Below are positions 52,453 to 60,867 of a stretch of DNA of 64,000 bases, piece after piece; the stretch's first letter is position 1, and each line of letters starts with the position of its first letter. Both the position numbers and the translations under genes were made by a program. The DNA comes from Azoarcus_F sp048158365 (GTDB lineage: Bacteria; Pseudomonadota; Gammaproteobacteria; Burkholderiales; Rhodocyclaceae). The stretch lies in assembly GCA_048158365.1 (NCBI GenBank), contig JBLLNL010000011.1. One strand, 5' to 3'. A model generated the notes under the pieces. It worked only from the letters and a program-made list of their open reading frames with translations. It was not told where the DNA came from and ran no database searches.

Positions 52453-52855
52453 AGCGCGCTGGGTTGCCGACACCAACATCCTGATCAGCCGGCTGCTGGC
52501 GCCCGGCGGTACCGCGGCCCGCGCCCTGGACCACGCACTCGCGCGCGGCGTGTTGCTGGTGTCCGATGCCACCCTGACCGAACTCGCGACCGTGCTCGGG
52601 CGCGACAAGTTCGACCGCTGGATCACGCGCGAACAACGCCGCCAGTTCATCGCCCTGCTCGGCGGCGTGTCCCGAAGGGTTGTGATCACGCGGCGAATCC
52701 AGGCCTGCCGCGACCCGCGCGACGACATGTTCCTCGATGTCGCCCTTGCGGGCGACGCACACGCGATCATCACCGGCGACGCCGACCTCCTGGAACTCCA
52801 CCCGTTTCACGGCGTTCCAATCGTCACCCCATCCGCATTCCTGTCATGGCCGTAG
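52445..52855 (+). CDS. PIN-domain toxin, COG1569 family
   Basis: The 136-residue protein starts RWVADTNILISRLLAPGGTAARAL and has LVSDATLTELATVL, RDPRDDMFLDVALAGDAHAIITGDADLLEL and HPFHGVPIVTPSAFL, the COG1569 PIN signature with four acidic positions. It pairs with the overlapping Phd-type antitoxin. This is a different PIN subfamily from the neighbouring VapC. Confidence 0.9.
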   Translation: MTEARWVADTNILISRLLAPGGTAARALDHALARGVLLVSDATLTELATVLGRDKFDRWITREQRRQFIALLGGVSRRVVITRRIQACRDPRDDMFLDVALAGDAHAIITGDADLLELHPFHGVPIVTPSAFLSWP

Positions 52856-52960
52856 CCCTGTCACTGACCGGCACAACAGGGCCACCTTGCCCACACAGGA
52901 CGACATCGAGCATAACGTGCGCGCTCGCGAGTCGATGGCAGCATAGCTGCCTCACCGCTG

Positions 52961-53078
52961 ATATCAGCAGGTCCCTCCCCCATCAGCAGGGCCCTCCCCC
53001 CATCAGCAGGTTCCTCCCCCCATCAGCAGGCCCCCCCCATCAGCAGGTCCCTCCCCCCCTTAGCAGGTCCCTTCCCCT
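52961..53078. repeat. Six tandem copies of an approximately 20-bp C-rich unit
   Basis: The unit CATCAGCAGGTCCCTCCCCC repeats from 52961 to about 53078 with small changes: copies 1-3 are 20 bp, copy 4 is shortened to 18 bp, and copies 5 and 6 have longer or shorter C-tracts. It contains no ORF. With the following inverted repeat it fills most of the 265-bp gap between the PIN toxin and the retropepsin gene. Length variation between strains is likely. Confidence 0.8.
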
Positions 53079-53106
53079 TCAAGGGGAAGGACAGGATGGG
53101 GATGGG
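53070..53106. repeat. Second copy of the dispersed repeat seen in the aor operon
   Basis: CCTTCCCCTT-C-AAGGGGAAGG is palindromic, and the 37-bp block matches the complement of 44157-44193 at 33 positions. It lies directly after the tandem repeat and 15 bp from the convergent end of the retropepsin gene. Confidence 0.65.
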
Positions 53107-53120
53107 TGAAACCCCCCACC

Positions 53121-53774
53121 CTAAAACCTCTTCCGCAACACCAGCCGATTCCCCTGCTGCTGCATGTCCGTCCGGTTCAGAAAGCTCATCCCCAGCAACG
53201 CAAACGGCAGATCGTTCTCGAACACCAATGCATCCACGCCATGCAGCGTGATGTCACCCACCTTCACGGTGTCCAACCGCACGAGCCACACGTCGGTTGG
53301 GCCGCTGGCGGTCTGCACCTGGGCCTTCCGGCCGCGGTGGAAATCGATGCGGGCACGCTCGGCGTCGCTGCGGCCGATGGAGACCATGCTGGCGCCGGTG
53401 TCGATGATGAAGCGCTGGGTGGTGCCGTTGATGGAGCCTTGCGTGAAGTGATGGCCGGTGGAGTCGGCGAAGAGGATCAGCGTGGGGGTGGTGCTGACGG
53501 CGGGTTCGGTGCGGATGGGCGCGCGGCCGAAGTGGAGCATACGGGTTTCGCCTTCGTATTCGATGCGGGCGGTGTTTGAGCCGGGGGTAACCTCGAGCAC
53601 CTTGACGCCCTCGGGCGAGGTTTCACCGACGGAGAGGCTTCGCGGTTGGCCGCCGTCGATGATCACGAGCGCCTTGTCGCGAAGGAAACCGGCGAGCGCG
53701 ATATCTGCCGCAATGCTGCCACCCATCTGCAACGCGGCCAACAGCCCCGCAAAAGTAAGCCATCGCACCCGCAT
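53121..53774 (-). CDS. Retropepsin-like aspartic protease family protein
   Basis: The 217-residue protein has a signal peptide or N-terminal anchor (WLTFAGLLAALQMGGSIAA), a beta-rich head and a clan AA aspartic protease domain with the catalytic motif FIIDTGAS near residue 122 and the flap/second-half sequence LPFALLGMSFLNR. Members of this family (TIGR02281 type) are single-domain, retropepsin-like, and expected to dimerise in the periplasm. The substrate is unknown. It is on the same strand as the pilin gene upstream, 25 bp away. Confidence 0.85.
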   Translation of the reverse strand: MRVRWLTFAGLLAALQMGGSIAADIALAGFLRDKALVIIDGGQPRSLSVGETSPEGVKVLEVTPGSNTARIEYEGETRMLHFGRAPIRTEPAVSTTPTLILFADSTGHHFTQGSINGTTQRFIIDTGASMVSIGRSDAERARIDFHRGRKAQVQTASGPTDVWLVRLDTVKVGDITLHGVDALVFENDLPFALLGMSFLNRTDMQQQGNRLVLRKRF

Positions 53775-53799
53775 ATCGGCTCAATCGAAATCGACGCGC

Positions 53800-54234
53800 T
53801 CAGCGATTCCAGCATGCAGGTGGAGTTCTCTTCACACCGCTCGGATCGACCTTGATCTCGATTACTGTACAACCAGTGTCCTTCGTTTGCGTACCCAATC
53901 CTGTCGCCGTAGCCCTATACGTCGTCCCTGGATTGGTCGCGTCCGGGGTCGCAAGAACGGTGTAGTGCCCGTCAATCGAAGTAAAACCCCCACCGCTTGC
54001 AGGAGGCAATCCATGTTGAATTTCGCTCGTGTCACCATATTCCACATTATTCGCGCGATGTTTTTCCTGCGCCAGTTGCACCCGTAGCAACGCATCCTGC
54101 CCATCCGCCCGCTTCGCCTTACGTATGTAGTCCTGATAACTCGGATAAGCCACCGCAGCCAATATCCCGATCACCGCCACAACGATCATCACCTCGATCA
54201 GCGTGAAACCACCCTTCTTCCGATTGATTGTCAT
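53800..54234 (-). CDS. pilE: Type IV pilin-like protein, PilE family
   Basis: The 144-residue protein begins MTINRKKGG-FTLIEVMIVVAVIG, a class III prepilin leader cut after Gly9 with Glu at +5. The long hydrophobic helix is followed by YPSYQDYIRKAKRADGQDAL, typical of PilE minor pilins. Two cysteines near the C-terminus (GCTVIEI and PPACWNR) would close the D-loop. ATG 54234 gives the short leader; an upstream in-frame start is ignored. It shares a strand with the retropepsin gene but is separate from the fimT cluster. Confidence 0.88.
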   Translation of the reverse strand: MTINRKKGGFTLIEVMIVVAVIGILAAVAYPSYQDYIRKAKRADGQDALLRVQLAQEKHRANNVEYGDTSEIQHGLPPASGGGFTSIDGHYTVLATPDATNPGTTYRATATGLGTQTKDTGCTVIEIKVDPSGVKRTPPACWNR

Positions 54235-54403
54235 CACGTCCAGGCACTCCTCTCGTCTCAAGCCGACACACACTTCACCACGCTGACGTAGCGATAACTT
54301 TGGATGTTATTGCATCACACATCGCCGTGCGGCAACGATCCTTCACGACAAACGGCAATCGGTCATTGCTCAACGGTGCCAGGCTCAGCCCTGTCCAGCC
54401 CGC

Positions 54404-55441
54404 TCAGTCGTTCTCCAGCCGCACCGGCATCTCGACCTGAACCCGAAAGAGTCCCGCCTCTTCGCTCGCACGCAGCCTTGCTTCCTCATCGAAATGCAGC
54501 GCGAGACGCTCGCGGATGTTGTTGAGCGCCATACGGTGCCCACCCGGCCTGGAGTGCGTGTGCTCGGGCACCGGATTGGTCACCTCAATCTGTAGCAGCT
54601 TACCTTTCGTTTCCACGCTCACCGTCACCGTACCGCCCTGCTCCAGCGGCTCCACGCCATGCCAGACCGCGTTTTCCACCAGCGGTTGGATCAGCAGCAC
54701 CGGCACCATCGCACTCTCGGGTGCATTCGCCACGTTCCAATTCACGTTGAGCCGCCCACCGAGGCGCAGGTACTCGATATCCAAGTAGGATCGCGCCACG
54801 CGGATCTCGTCCCCCAGCGGAACAAGGCTTCGAGGCTCGGAAAGCACCACGCGGAAGAGGTCCGACAGATCGAGCAGCACTTTCTCGGCCAGCCGCGCAT
54901 CCTGGCGCACGGCGGAGATCGCGGTGTTCAGGCTGTTGAACAGAAAGTGCGGCCGGATGCGTGCCTGCAGCGCCGCGATGCGGGCATCGGTCAATGCGGG
55001 CGAACGAACGCGCTGGCGCCAGTCGAAAAACCACAGGATGCCGACACTCATCAGTGCGGCGACGAAACCCCGCCGCCAGTAATGAATATCCGGCGCCACC
55101 TCGGGAAGGAAACGAACCACCAGTACGCCAACGATAACCGTCGTCGAGGCGACGATCGTCACCACAGCCCAAAACCCCGTCACGTGCGTCAGACGCCGCA
55201 AAGCGGGTCCGCACAAAAAAAGCATCGCCAGCACGCAGATCAGCGACAGTTCAAAAAGAAAGCCTCCCGGCCCACCCAGCGCGAGGTCGAAAAGCCCCCC
55301 CTCGCGATAAGCGAAACGGGTGATCAGGTAAACACCCTCGGCAAGCACGAGGATTCTGAGCAACACCCCCATGTTTCGAAAATTCGGGATACCGTGTTCA
55401 TCGTCCTGAAACATCGTCTGGCCCCGCATCATCCGTCGCAA
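54404..55441 (-). CDS. Sensor histidine kinase, LytS/AlgZ type
   Basis: The 345-residue protein has four membrane segments in its first 140 residues, then the His_kinase domain with phosphoacceptor histidine in ARIRPHFLFNSLNTAISAVR, and a HATPase domain (LIQPLVENAVWHGVEPL). This is the LytS/AlgZ (FimS) group, which works with LytTR regulators such as AlgR to control pili. No response regulator lies next to it. Start TTG 55441 is kept because GGAAGG lies six bases before it; ATG 55414 is the alternative. It is 163 bp downstream of the pilE-like gene start on the same strand. Confidence 0.85.
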   Translation of the reverse strand: MRRMMRGQTMFQDDEHGIPNFRNMGVLLRILVLAEGVYLITRFAYREGGLFDLALGGPGGFLFELSLICVLAMLFLCGPALRRLTHVTGFWAVVTIVASTTVIVGVLVVRFLPEVAPDIHYWRRGFVAALMSVGILWFFDWRQRVRSPALTDARIAALQARIRPHFLFNSLNTAISAVRQDARLAEKVLLDLSDLFRVVLSEPRSLVPLGDEIRVARSYLDIEYLRLGGRLNVNWNVANAPESAMVPVLLIQPLVENAVWHGVEPLEQGGTVTVSVETKGKLLQIEVTNPVPEHTHSRPGGHRMALNNIRERLALHFDEEARLRASEEAGLFRVQVEMPVRLEND

Positions 55442-55711
55442 TTATGCCTTCCCCCTCGCGCCGTCAATCGACCATCGAATCCGCCCATCGCAACTGCGGC
55501 TCCGTTCGTCTCGTGCCGAGTGCCCTGCATAATCCCTTGATGGAAACTCTGACTCGAGGATTCACTTGAACCATGATTTTCTAACTCAGCAGCGGTATCA
55601 CTGCACATGCACTTCGCTCACCGACCCCCACAATATCTCAAATGGGGACGGCGCATCGTCACCCACGTACGAGCGGTAGCGCAGCACTGAACAGGCAATA
55701 CGAGGAATCGC

Positions 55712-56221
55712 ATGCATACCAGAACCAGGCAAGGCGGGTTCACACTGATCGAGCTGATGATCGTGCTCGTCGTGTTGGCGATCCTGCTGACGATCGCAGC
55801 GCCAAGTTTTCGTGACGCGCTGGAGCGCAGACGCGTGATCGGCGCGAGTGAAACCATCTACAGCCTGGTTCAACTTGCTAGAAGCGAAGCAATCAAGCAA
55901 TCAACGCAGATCACGGTCGCACTGCAATCACCAACCGAAAGTGAACCGGTGTTTCTAAAGATCGTCGATAACGCATCGCTTGCAAACTCGATATCGACCA
56001 CAGACCTGACCGGGCTGACCGTCGCAGTGGTCACGAATGACGGCAACTTGCAGGAGTTGAAGTACACGCCGCGCGGCGTCCTCCATCTACCCACGGTCGC
56101 TGGCATTCGTGTTTCCGCGAGTGACTGGCGGCTGGAGGTTCGGGTAAACGCTCTCGGCCGCACGACGATCTGCTTTCCTGGAGACGGTCGAAATCCTGGG
56201 AGTTATCCGGCATGCACATGA
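55712..56221 (+). CDS. fimT: Type IV pilus pseudopilin FimT/GspH family
   Basis: The 169-residue minor pseudopilin has the leader MHTRTRQGG-FTLIELMIVL, Glu at +5, and a C-terminal beta domain (SASDWRLEVRVNALGRTTICFPGDG) of the GspH/FimT fold. FimT-type pilins help form the pilus tip and may bind DNA. It heads the operon fimT-pilW-pilX-pilV and overlaps pilW by ten bases. The 270-bp gap before it contains no gene or clear promoter. Confidence 0.88.
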   Translation: MHTRTRQGGFTLIELMIVLVVLAILLTIAAPSFRDALERRRVIGASETIYSLVQLARSEAIKQSTQITVALQSPTESEPVFLKIVDNASLANSISTTDLTGLTVAVVTNDGNLQELKYTPRGVLHLPTVAGIRVSASDWRLEVRVNALGRTTICFPGDGRNPGSYPACT

Positions 56222-57003
56222 GCCCAAAACGGTGGATGACGAAAATGAAACAATCAGGTTTGACGCTGGTAGAACTGCTGGTAGGGATGGCGGTCGGGCT
56301 GATCGTGATCAGCGGCGTGACGGGCGCCTACCTCACGGTCGTGCGCGGTAGTGCCGACACGCTCCGCGCGACGCGCCTCAACCAGGAGGTCCGCGCAGTG
56401 CTGGAGATCATGTCGAACGACATCCGGCGTGCCGGGTATTGCGCCAATTGCACTGCGGATGAGAAGGAAGCGTTCATGGAAGGTGTCGGAGCGCTAAGCC
56501 TCACAGCCGACTGCATCATTTATACATATGACCGGAATGGTAACAGTACGCGGAATGACGACGAATTCTTCGGCTTCAAGCTCGAAGCCAAGGAGCCGCC
56601 GGAAGAAGGCAATCGACTGCTGATGCGCAACGCCAATTTAGGGTGTGACGAAGACTGGACCGCTGCATCAACGGCTACGCCCCCCCAGAGCTTCGTCATC
56701 AGCGACGACAACGCCGTTGAGTTTTCGAATTTTGCGTTGAGTACGGCCGGCTCCCTCTGTTATCACCTGATCGCCGAAGGAACAGCCGAGCACGACGACT
56801 CACCATGGTCACCAGAGGATGCCTTGTCTGCTGCTTGTCAGACCCCGATCGACAAAGGCGAGGTCAGCATCAACGACAAACTCATAGACATACGGCAGGT
56901 TTCAGTCCGCATCGATGCCCATCATGTCGCTGACCCAACCCAGCGGACATCCTTGTCGGAACAGCTCAACGTACGCAACAACCGTCTCTTTGTCCAAAAA
57001 TAG
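56212..57003 (+). CDS. pilW: Type IV pilus minor pseudopilin PilW
   Basis: The 263-residue protein has a leader ending KQSG-LTLVELLVGMAVGLIVISGVTGAYL, Glu at +5, and the PilW feature LNQEVRAVLEIMSNDIRRAGY. The central part is a divergent beta domain with cysteines (CANCTADE, ADCIIYTYD, LGCDEDW, SLCYHLI). It overlaps fimT and is followed by pilX after 24 bp. Confidence 0.88.
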   Translation: MHMSPKRWMTKMKQSGLTLVELLVGMAVGLIVISGVTGAYLTVVRGSADTLRATRLNQEVRAVLEIMSNDIRRAGYCANCTADEKEAFMEGVGALSLTADCIIYTYDRNGNSTRNDDEFFGFKLEAKEPPEEGNRLLMRNANLGCDEDWTAASTATPPQSFVISDDNAVEFSNFALSTAGSLCYHLIAEGTAEHDDSPWSPEDALSAACQTPIDKGEVSINDKLIDIRQVSVRIDAHHVADPTQRTSLSEQLNVRNNRLFVQK

Positions 57004-57027
57004 AACTCGCGACGCACGGTGAAACTT

Positions 57028-58170
57028 ATGAATAAGCAAACTGGTTCGGCGACGCTCATCGTTACGATGATTCTGCTGGTAGCGGTTACGCTGACGGTGC
57101 TGTGGACCTCCCGGTCGGTCGTCACAGACATCAGGCTTTCCGCCAATGAAGTGCGCATGCGCGAAGCGTTCGCGAATGCCAACGCCGCACTCGATAGGGC
57201 GCTGAATCAGCTCATCTCCAGCGGCCTAGACCCGCGGCAATACGAATCCACTGATTCAAAACGCCCTTACAGTTACATACTCATACCCGCTGGGGATGCA
57301 CTCCCGACCGCATGTCCGTCGACCCCTGGTCTAATCGACGACCCAGCCAACCCGCTTTATACGAAGCCACCCTCAATCGCAGACACAGTCATCTTCGCTT
57401 GCGGCTGGAGTGAAGACGAGTCAGCACGCCGGCCTATGGTTCAAAAAGTCGGCAGAGCCAACGCATTCGCCAACGCACCCGACTACCCCCTCACCGTGCG
57501 TGGCGGAGCGAATATCGGTGGTAGCGGGTTGTTGGTCAATACCTTCAGCGACAAGGTCGTCTGGAGCGGATTGAGCGTCGAGTCCTGGGGCGCCAAGCCA
57601 AAGATTCAAGTCCGCAATCCCGGTGATCCGGTCCGCAGCCCGGCGGCGCCGACACAGCCGCCTTACGAGGTCGGAAACATCGAGCCCTACGTCGATGCCG
57701 GCTGGCAGGATTTGAGTCGGTTGAACAACGATGAGTTTTTTGCCAACTTTTTCGGCCTGACACCGTCGGATTATCGGGATCCGGCCTCCAACCTCGTTTC
57801 ACTCGACGTCACGCCGGCTCAGTTTTCCGCCGTCACACCCGCCGATGCGGCTGGCAAGGTCGTTTGGGTGAACGGGGACCTGACCCTCAACGGCGGAACC
57901 TACGGTTCCGCAAACGAGCCGGTGATCCTGATTGTCGACGGCGATCTCACCCTGCGGGGTGGTGCGGAAATCAATGGCGTCGTCTATGTAGCCGAAGACT
58001 TCGATGCAGCCGGTACCGCTGCAATCAACGGTGCAGCCGTCATCGCAGGCGACGCCAAACCCGCAACGGGTAACTTCACCCTCACCTTCAACCCCTTCAT
58101 CGTGGGCGAGGCCCAGGCGCTGGGGCCCATCGGTGGCGAGTTCGGTTCATGGCGCGACTTCCTTCATTAA
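57028..58170 (+). CDS. pilX: PilX-like type IV pilus assembly protein with beta-helix-like C-terminus
   Basis: A 380-residue protein starting MNKQTGSATLIVTMILLVAVTLTVLWTSRSV, the PilX N-terminal membrane helix without a classical GFxxxE leader, followed by ANEVRMREAFANANAALDRALNQL. PilX proteins are usually about 150-200 residues; here the extra C-terminal 200 include a stretch of repeating short strands (VWVNGDLTLNGGTYG, VDGDLTLRGGAEINGVVYVAEDF, AAINGAAVIAGDA) like bactofilin or polymer-forming beta-helices. GTG 57019 is an alternative start. Confidence 0.72.
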   Translation: MNKQTGSATLIVTMILLVAVTLTVLWTSRSVVTDIRLSANEVRMREAFANANAALDRALNQLISSGLDPRQYESTDSKRPYSYILIPAGDALPTACPSTPGLIDDPANPLYTKPPSIADTVIFACGWSEDESARRPMVQKVGRANAFANAPDYPLTVRGGANIGGSGLLVNTFSDKVVWSGLSVESWGAKPKIQVRNPGDPVRSPAAPTQPPYEVGNIEPYVDAGWQDLSRLNNDEFFANFFGLTPSDYRDPASNLVSLDVTPAQFSAVTPADAAGKVVWVNGDLTLNGGTYGSANEPVILIVDGDLTLRGGAEINGVVYVAEDFDAAGTAAINGAAVIAGDAKPATGNFTLTFNPFIVGEAQALGPIGGEFGSWRDFLH

Positions 58171-58208
58171 TCCTCCACCCTGACGAAGCAACGACGTCGG
58201 AGCACATC

Positions 58209-59951
58209 ATGCGAACAACAAACTCAAAGTCTGCAGGCTTCGCGCTGATCGAAGCGATGATATCGCTGGTCATCCTTGCGATCGGCTTGCTTGCCATCGG
58301 TAAATTTCAGGCGGAACTGATGGCCACCAGTGGTCACAACAAGGCGCGCGCCGAAGCGATTGCAATAGCCGAATCTGCGATGGAGGACATCCGCAATCGC
58401 GCCATTAGCGCGTTCGATGAAATTGATGCCGAAGGCTCGACTAATGTAGCGAAGTTGCTCACCACCTACACTCTCAAGACTGCGGCCCCGCTCCAGTGCG
58501 ACGGTCAATGCAGGCAAGTCACCGTAACCGTATCCTGGACAGACTGGACGACGGGTTCCGATCAACAAATCGAGCTTGTCAGCCTGGTCAGCAACCTCGA
58601 CCCGCTCGCCCTCCACCTTGAGCGATTCGATGAGGATCTTGCCGGAAAGATTCGATTGCCGTTTGGCGAAGATACGATCATGGGCGGCGTTGACCCCGTG
58701 ACTGGCAGACCGGTCAGCAAGTCATACACGGAGGAGACGCTGCCGGAGAATGCCAAAAAAGATGAAACCACTGGCTGGTACACGTTGGAGACTGAAGACG
58801 GAACCACCGAATTGATTGACTCGAACTACAACGTCGTCATGACGATTCTCAACGGGCAGGAGTTCAGCTCCGTCGCGGGAAAGGTGTTCATCGAGCAAGA
58901 TGCAACAGGGGGAATATTCATCAAGCCAAACAATTTCACAGGCACTGATAGCGTTTACGTCCAGCAAAAGCTTTTCCTGATCCCTTCCGCCCAATGTGTC
59001 CGCATCGTATCGACGCCGCTGGCCGTCGATACGGCTTCGAACCTGAAGTTCTTCTCCTACAAGTGCTATTTTGGCCCGGGTTGGGCGGGTAACATCGGTA
59101 TCGAGAAAATCGACGGTGCGAGCAATAACACGCGGGTATGTCTGGGTGACGAAGAAGTAGGTTTTGATCCCGAGAAGGATGCCACCCGCCACCCCTCTGC
59201 GCGTGTGAGCCGCATGTACCGGGGCTTCCGCGAATTCCAGGGTCTCCAGTTTTCGAGCAACTGGGGAATCGGCATGGAAGTCGAAGAGGGGCAAGATGTC
59301 GGTACTACAAACCCGGACGATTTGAAGCGCAAGTATGTAGCCAGAAACTACGAGGATCATCATTTCCTGCTGACGCAACTGCGCTTGAATAACGTTACCG
59401 CAGCTCAGGAGTCGGATGCATGCAGGGGCAAAATGGATTTCGCCGTATTCCGCAGCGGCCAGTCCGAGAATAATCCCCTCGGCGGTCAGGGCAGCGCCCC
59501 TTACGCCAAGGTGCAGCCCGGTCGCTTCTTCTGCCTTTCTGAGTCATGCCCGGCCAAATTGCCGCTGGGTGATCCGCCCATTACCTTCATTGATGTTGAG
59601 ATCGCCGAAGTGGGCAGCGCCGCCGTTTCCGGCGTCTCGCTTGTCGAAACGGGCGAAACCGCTGGCAGCAGCGCGTGCGTGGATACGACGGCCAGCGGCG
59701 CAAACCAGCCTTTCAAGTTCCAGTGCAGCATCGACTGGCGCGGCTCCATCGGCGACAAATGGGAGGGCCATCTCTTCGTGAGCACTGGCACCGGTACGAC
59801 CCTGTGCAACAATCTGATCGCGACGCCCACCGGGGCTGCAGCGCTCGACACGACCAACAATCGAATCGCGTTTGCCAAACCGTTGACTACGGAAAGCGTG
59901 AGCCAAGGCATTCAACTCCAGCTTTCGGCTACGAGCAGCTCATGCCCATGA
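58209..59951 (+). CDS. pilV: Large PilV-like minor pseudopilin
   Basis: The 580-residue protein has a prepilin leader (NSKSAG-FALIEAMISLVILAIGLLAIGKFQAEL, Glu at +5) matching PilV. The remaining 530 residues are unusual: PilV is normally near 180 residues. The extension is rich in Gly, Thr and Cys pairs (CDGQCRQVTV, CVRIVST, SESCPAKL, SACVDTT) and looks like a chain of secreted beta domains, perhaps an adhesin displayed at the pilus tip. ATG 58209 has GGAG seven bases before it. It is the last gene of the operon. Confidence 0.78.
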   Translation: MRTTNSKSAGFALIEAMISLVILAIGLLAIGKFQAELMATSGHNKARAEAIAIAESAMEDIRNRAISAFDEIDAEGSTNVAKLLTTYTLKTAAPLQCDGQCRQVTVTVSWTDWTTGSDQQIELVSLVSNLDPLALHLERFDEDLAGKIRLPFGEDTIMGGVDPVTGRPVSKSYTEETLPENAKKDETTGWYTLETEDGTTELIDSNYNVVMTILNGQEFSSVAGKVFIEQDATGGIFIKPNNFTGTDSVYVQQKLFLIPSAQCVRIVSTPLAVDTASNLKFFSYKCYFGPGWAGNIGIEKIDGASNNTRVCLGDEEVGFDPEKDATRHPSARVSRMYRGFREFQGLQFSSNWGIGMEVEEGQDVGTTNPDDLKRKYVARNYEDHHFLLTQLRLNNVTAAQESDACRGKMDFAVFRSGQSENNPLGGQGSAPYAKVQPGRFFCLSESCPAKLPLGDPPITFIDVEIAEVGSAAVSGVSLVETGETAGSSACVDTTASGANQPFKFQCSIDWRGSIGDKWEGHLFVSTGTGTTLCNNLIATPTGAAALDTTNNRIAFAKPLTTESVSQGIQLQLSATSSSCP

Positions 59952-60094
59952 TGCGGGCATAGAGCCCATTCGCCGCGCGCGGCGCCCATTCGGCGCCCGC
60001 GCGATTCGCCCCATACGCTGCAACTTCGCATCCTGCCACCCGACAAGGGGCAGGAAATAGATTCCCCGTCTTGATCGACGGATAGCAGCCAGCG

Positions 60095-60646
60095 CTACTC
60101 AGCCGTGGCTTCAAGCACATTCAGGATGAGCCTACGCTCGAGCGCATCCAGCTCAGACTCCAGTGCAGCGGCTGCCAGAGTTGGTCGTCCGGGCTGATCG
60201 AGATACCGTGACAGCTCCGCCGCCACGGCATGCCCACGCTCGGCCGCACGGCCCATCCATTGCCGCCCCACCGCCTCGTCCCGCTCCACCCCACAACCCG
60301 TGAGATAGCAACGCCCGAGCTGATGCATCGCTTCCGGATAGAACCGCTCCGCCGCCGCGGCAAACCAACGCGCCGCCTCATCCACCAGGCCCGCACGCAG
60401 AAAAGCCAACCCGAGGTCACACTGCGCCTCGGGGTCACCCGCATCCGCAGCACAGACCAATGCCAGCTCATCACCGGACAGGTCGATGCGCGAATGCGCC
60501 AACAGATCCTCCACGGCCACGAGCGTGCGTCCTGAAGCACCGCCGTCCTTGCAGGTGCGAAGATCCCCGTTGGCTATACGCCGCCAGAGCGTGCGCACAC
60601 TTACACCGGTGAGTGCCGAGGCGGTGCCGAGGGAAACTGAAAACAT
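60095..60646 (-). CDS. HTH plus Sel1-repeat protein divergent from pilA
   Basis: The 183-residue protein has an N-terminal helix-turn-helix of the MerR/excisionase kind (SLGTASALTGVSVRTLWRRIANGDLRT, residues 5-31), then two to three Sel1/TPR-like repeats (GDPEAQCDLGLAFLRAGLVDEAARWFAAAAE, YPEAMHQLGRCYLTGCGVERDEAVGRQWMGRAAERGH). The combination suggests a DNA-binding regulator with a protein-interaction tail. Its promoter region faces pilA across 221 bp that contain iterated TGTGACA elements, so it may regulate pilA and itself. Confidence 0.78.
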   Translation of the reverse strand: MFSVSLGTASALTGVSVRTLWRRIANGDLRTCKDGGASGRTLVAVEDLLAHSRIDLSGDELALVCAADAGDPEAQCDLGLAFLRAGLVDEAARWFAAAAERFYPEAMHQLGRCYLTGCGVERDEAVGRQWMGRAAERGHAVAAELSRYLDQPGRPTLAAAALESELDALERRLILNVLEATAE

Positions 60647-60662
60647 GGGTAGCGGCTTGCTG

Positions 60663-60775
60663 TTGTGACAATGAAGTCTAACATGTCAATGGTCTGTCAC
60701 AGCGAGCTGTGCCAATGCTGTGACATGGCATGACTTTGTCACGACCCAACGTCGCGAAGACAGGCCATTTGTGAC
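60663..60775 (+). promoter_or_regulatory. Iterated TGTGACA/TGTCACA elements upstream of pilA
   Basis: Five copies in alternating direction lie at about 60663-60671, 60694-60702, 60718-60725, 60735-60742 and 60769-60775. Two form a perfect inverted repeat, TGTCACAGC (from 60695) and GCTGTGACA (to 60725). They sit 20-130 bp upstream of the sigma-54 promoter, the usual place for an enhancer-binding activator such as PilR, or for the divergent HTH protein. Confidence 0.65.
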
Positions 60776-60795
60776 TTTTCGCATGCCAATCAATA

Positions 60796-60811
60796 TGGCA
60801 TGCGCTTTGCT
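60796..60811 (+). promoter_or_regulatory. Sigma-54 promoter of pilA
   Basis: TGGCATGCGCTTTGCT matches the RpoN consensus TGGCACG-N4-TTGCW at all fixed positions but one. GG and GC are ten bases apart. Transcription would start near 60823, 45 bases before the pilA ATG. Dependence of pilA on sigma-54 and PilR is established in Pseudomonas and other Proteobacteria. Confidence 0.83.
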
Positions 60812-60867
60812 TTACTGACAGTGAAGGCAACAGTGCCCTCACCGATTTTTTCCTGAAGGAGCTACTC

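Noticed and set aside
52961..53078. CRISPR array
   Set aside because: The repeats are directly adjacent with no spacers, only 20 bp long and C-rich, and no cas gene is nearby.
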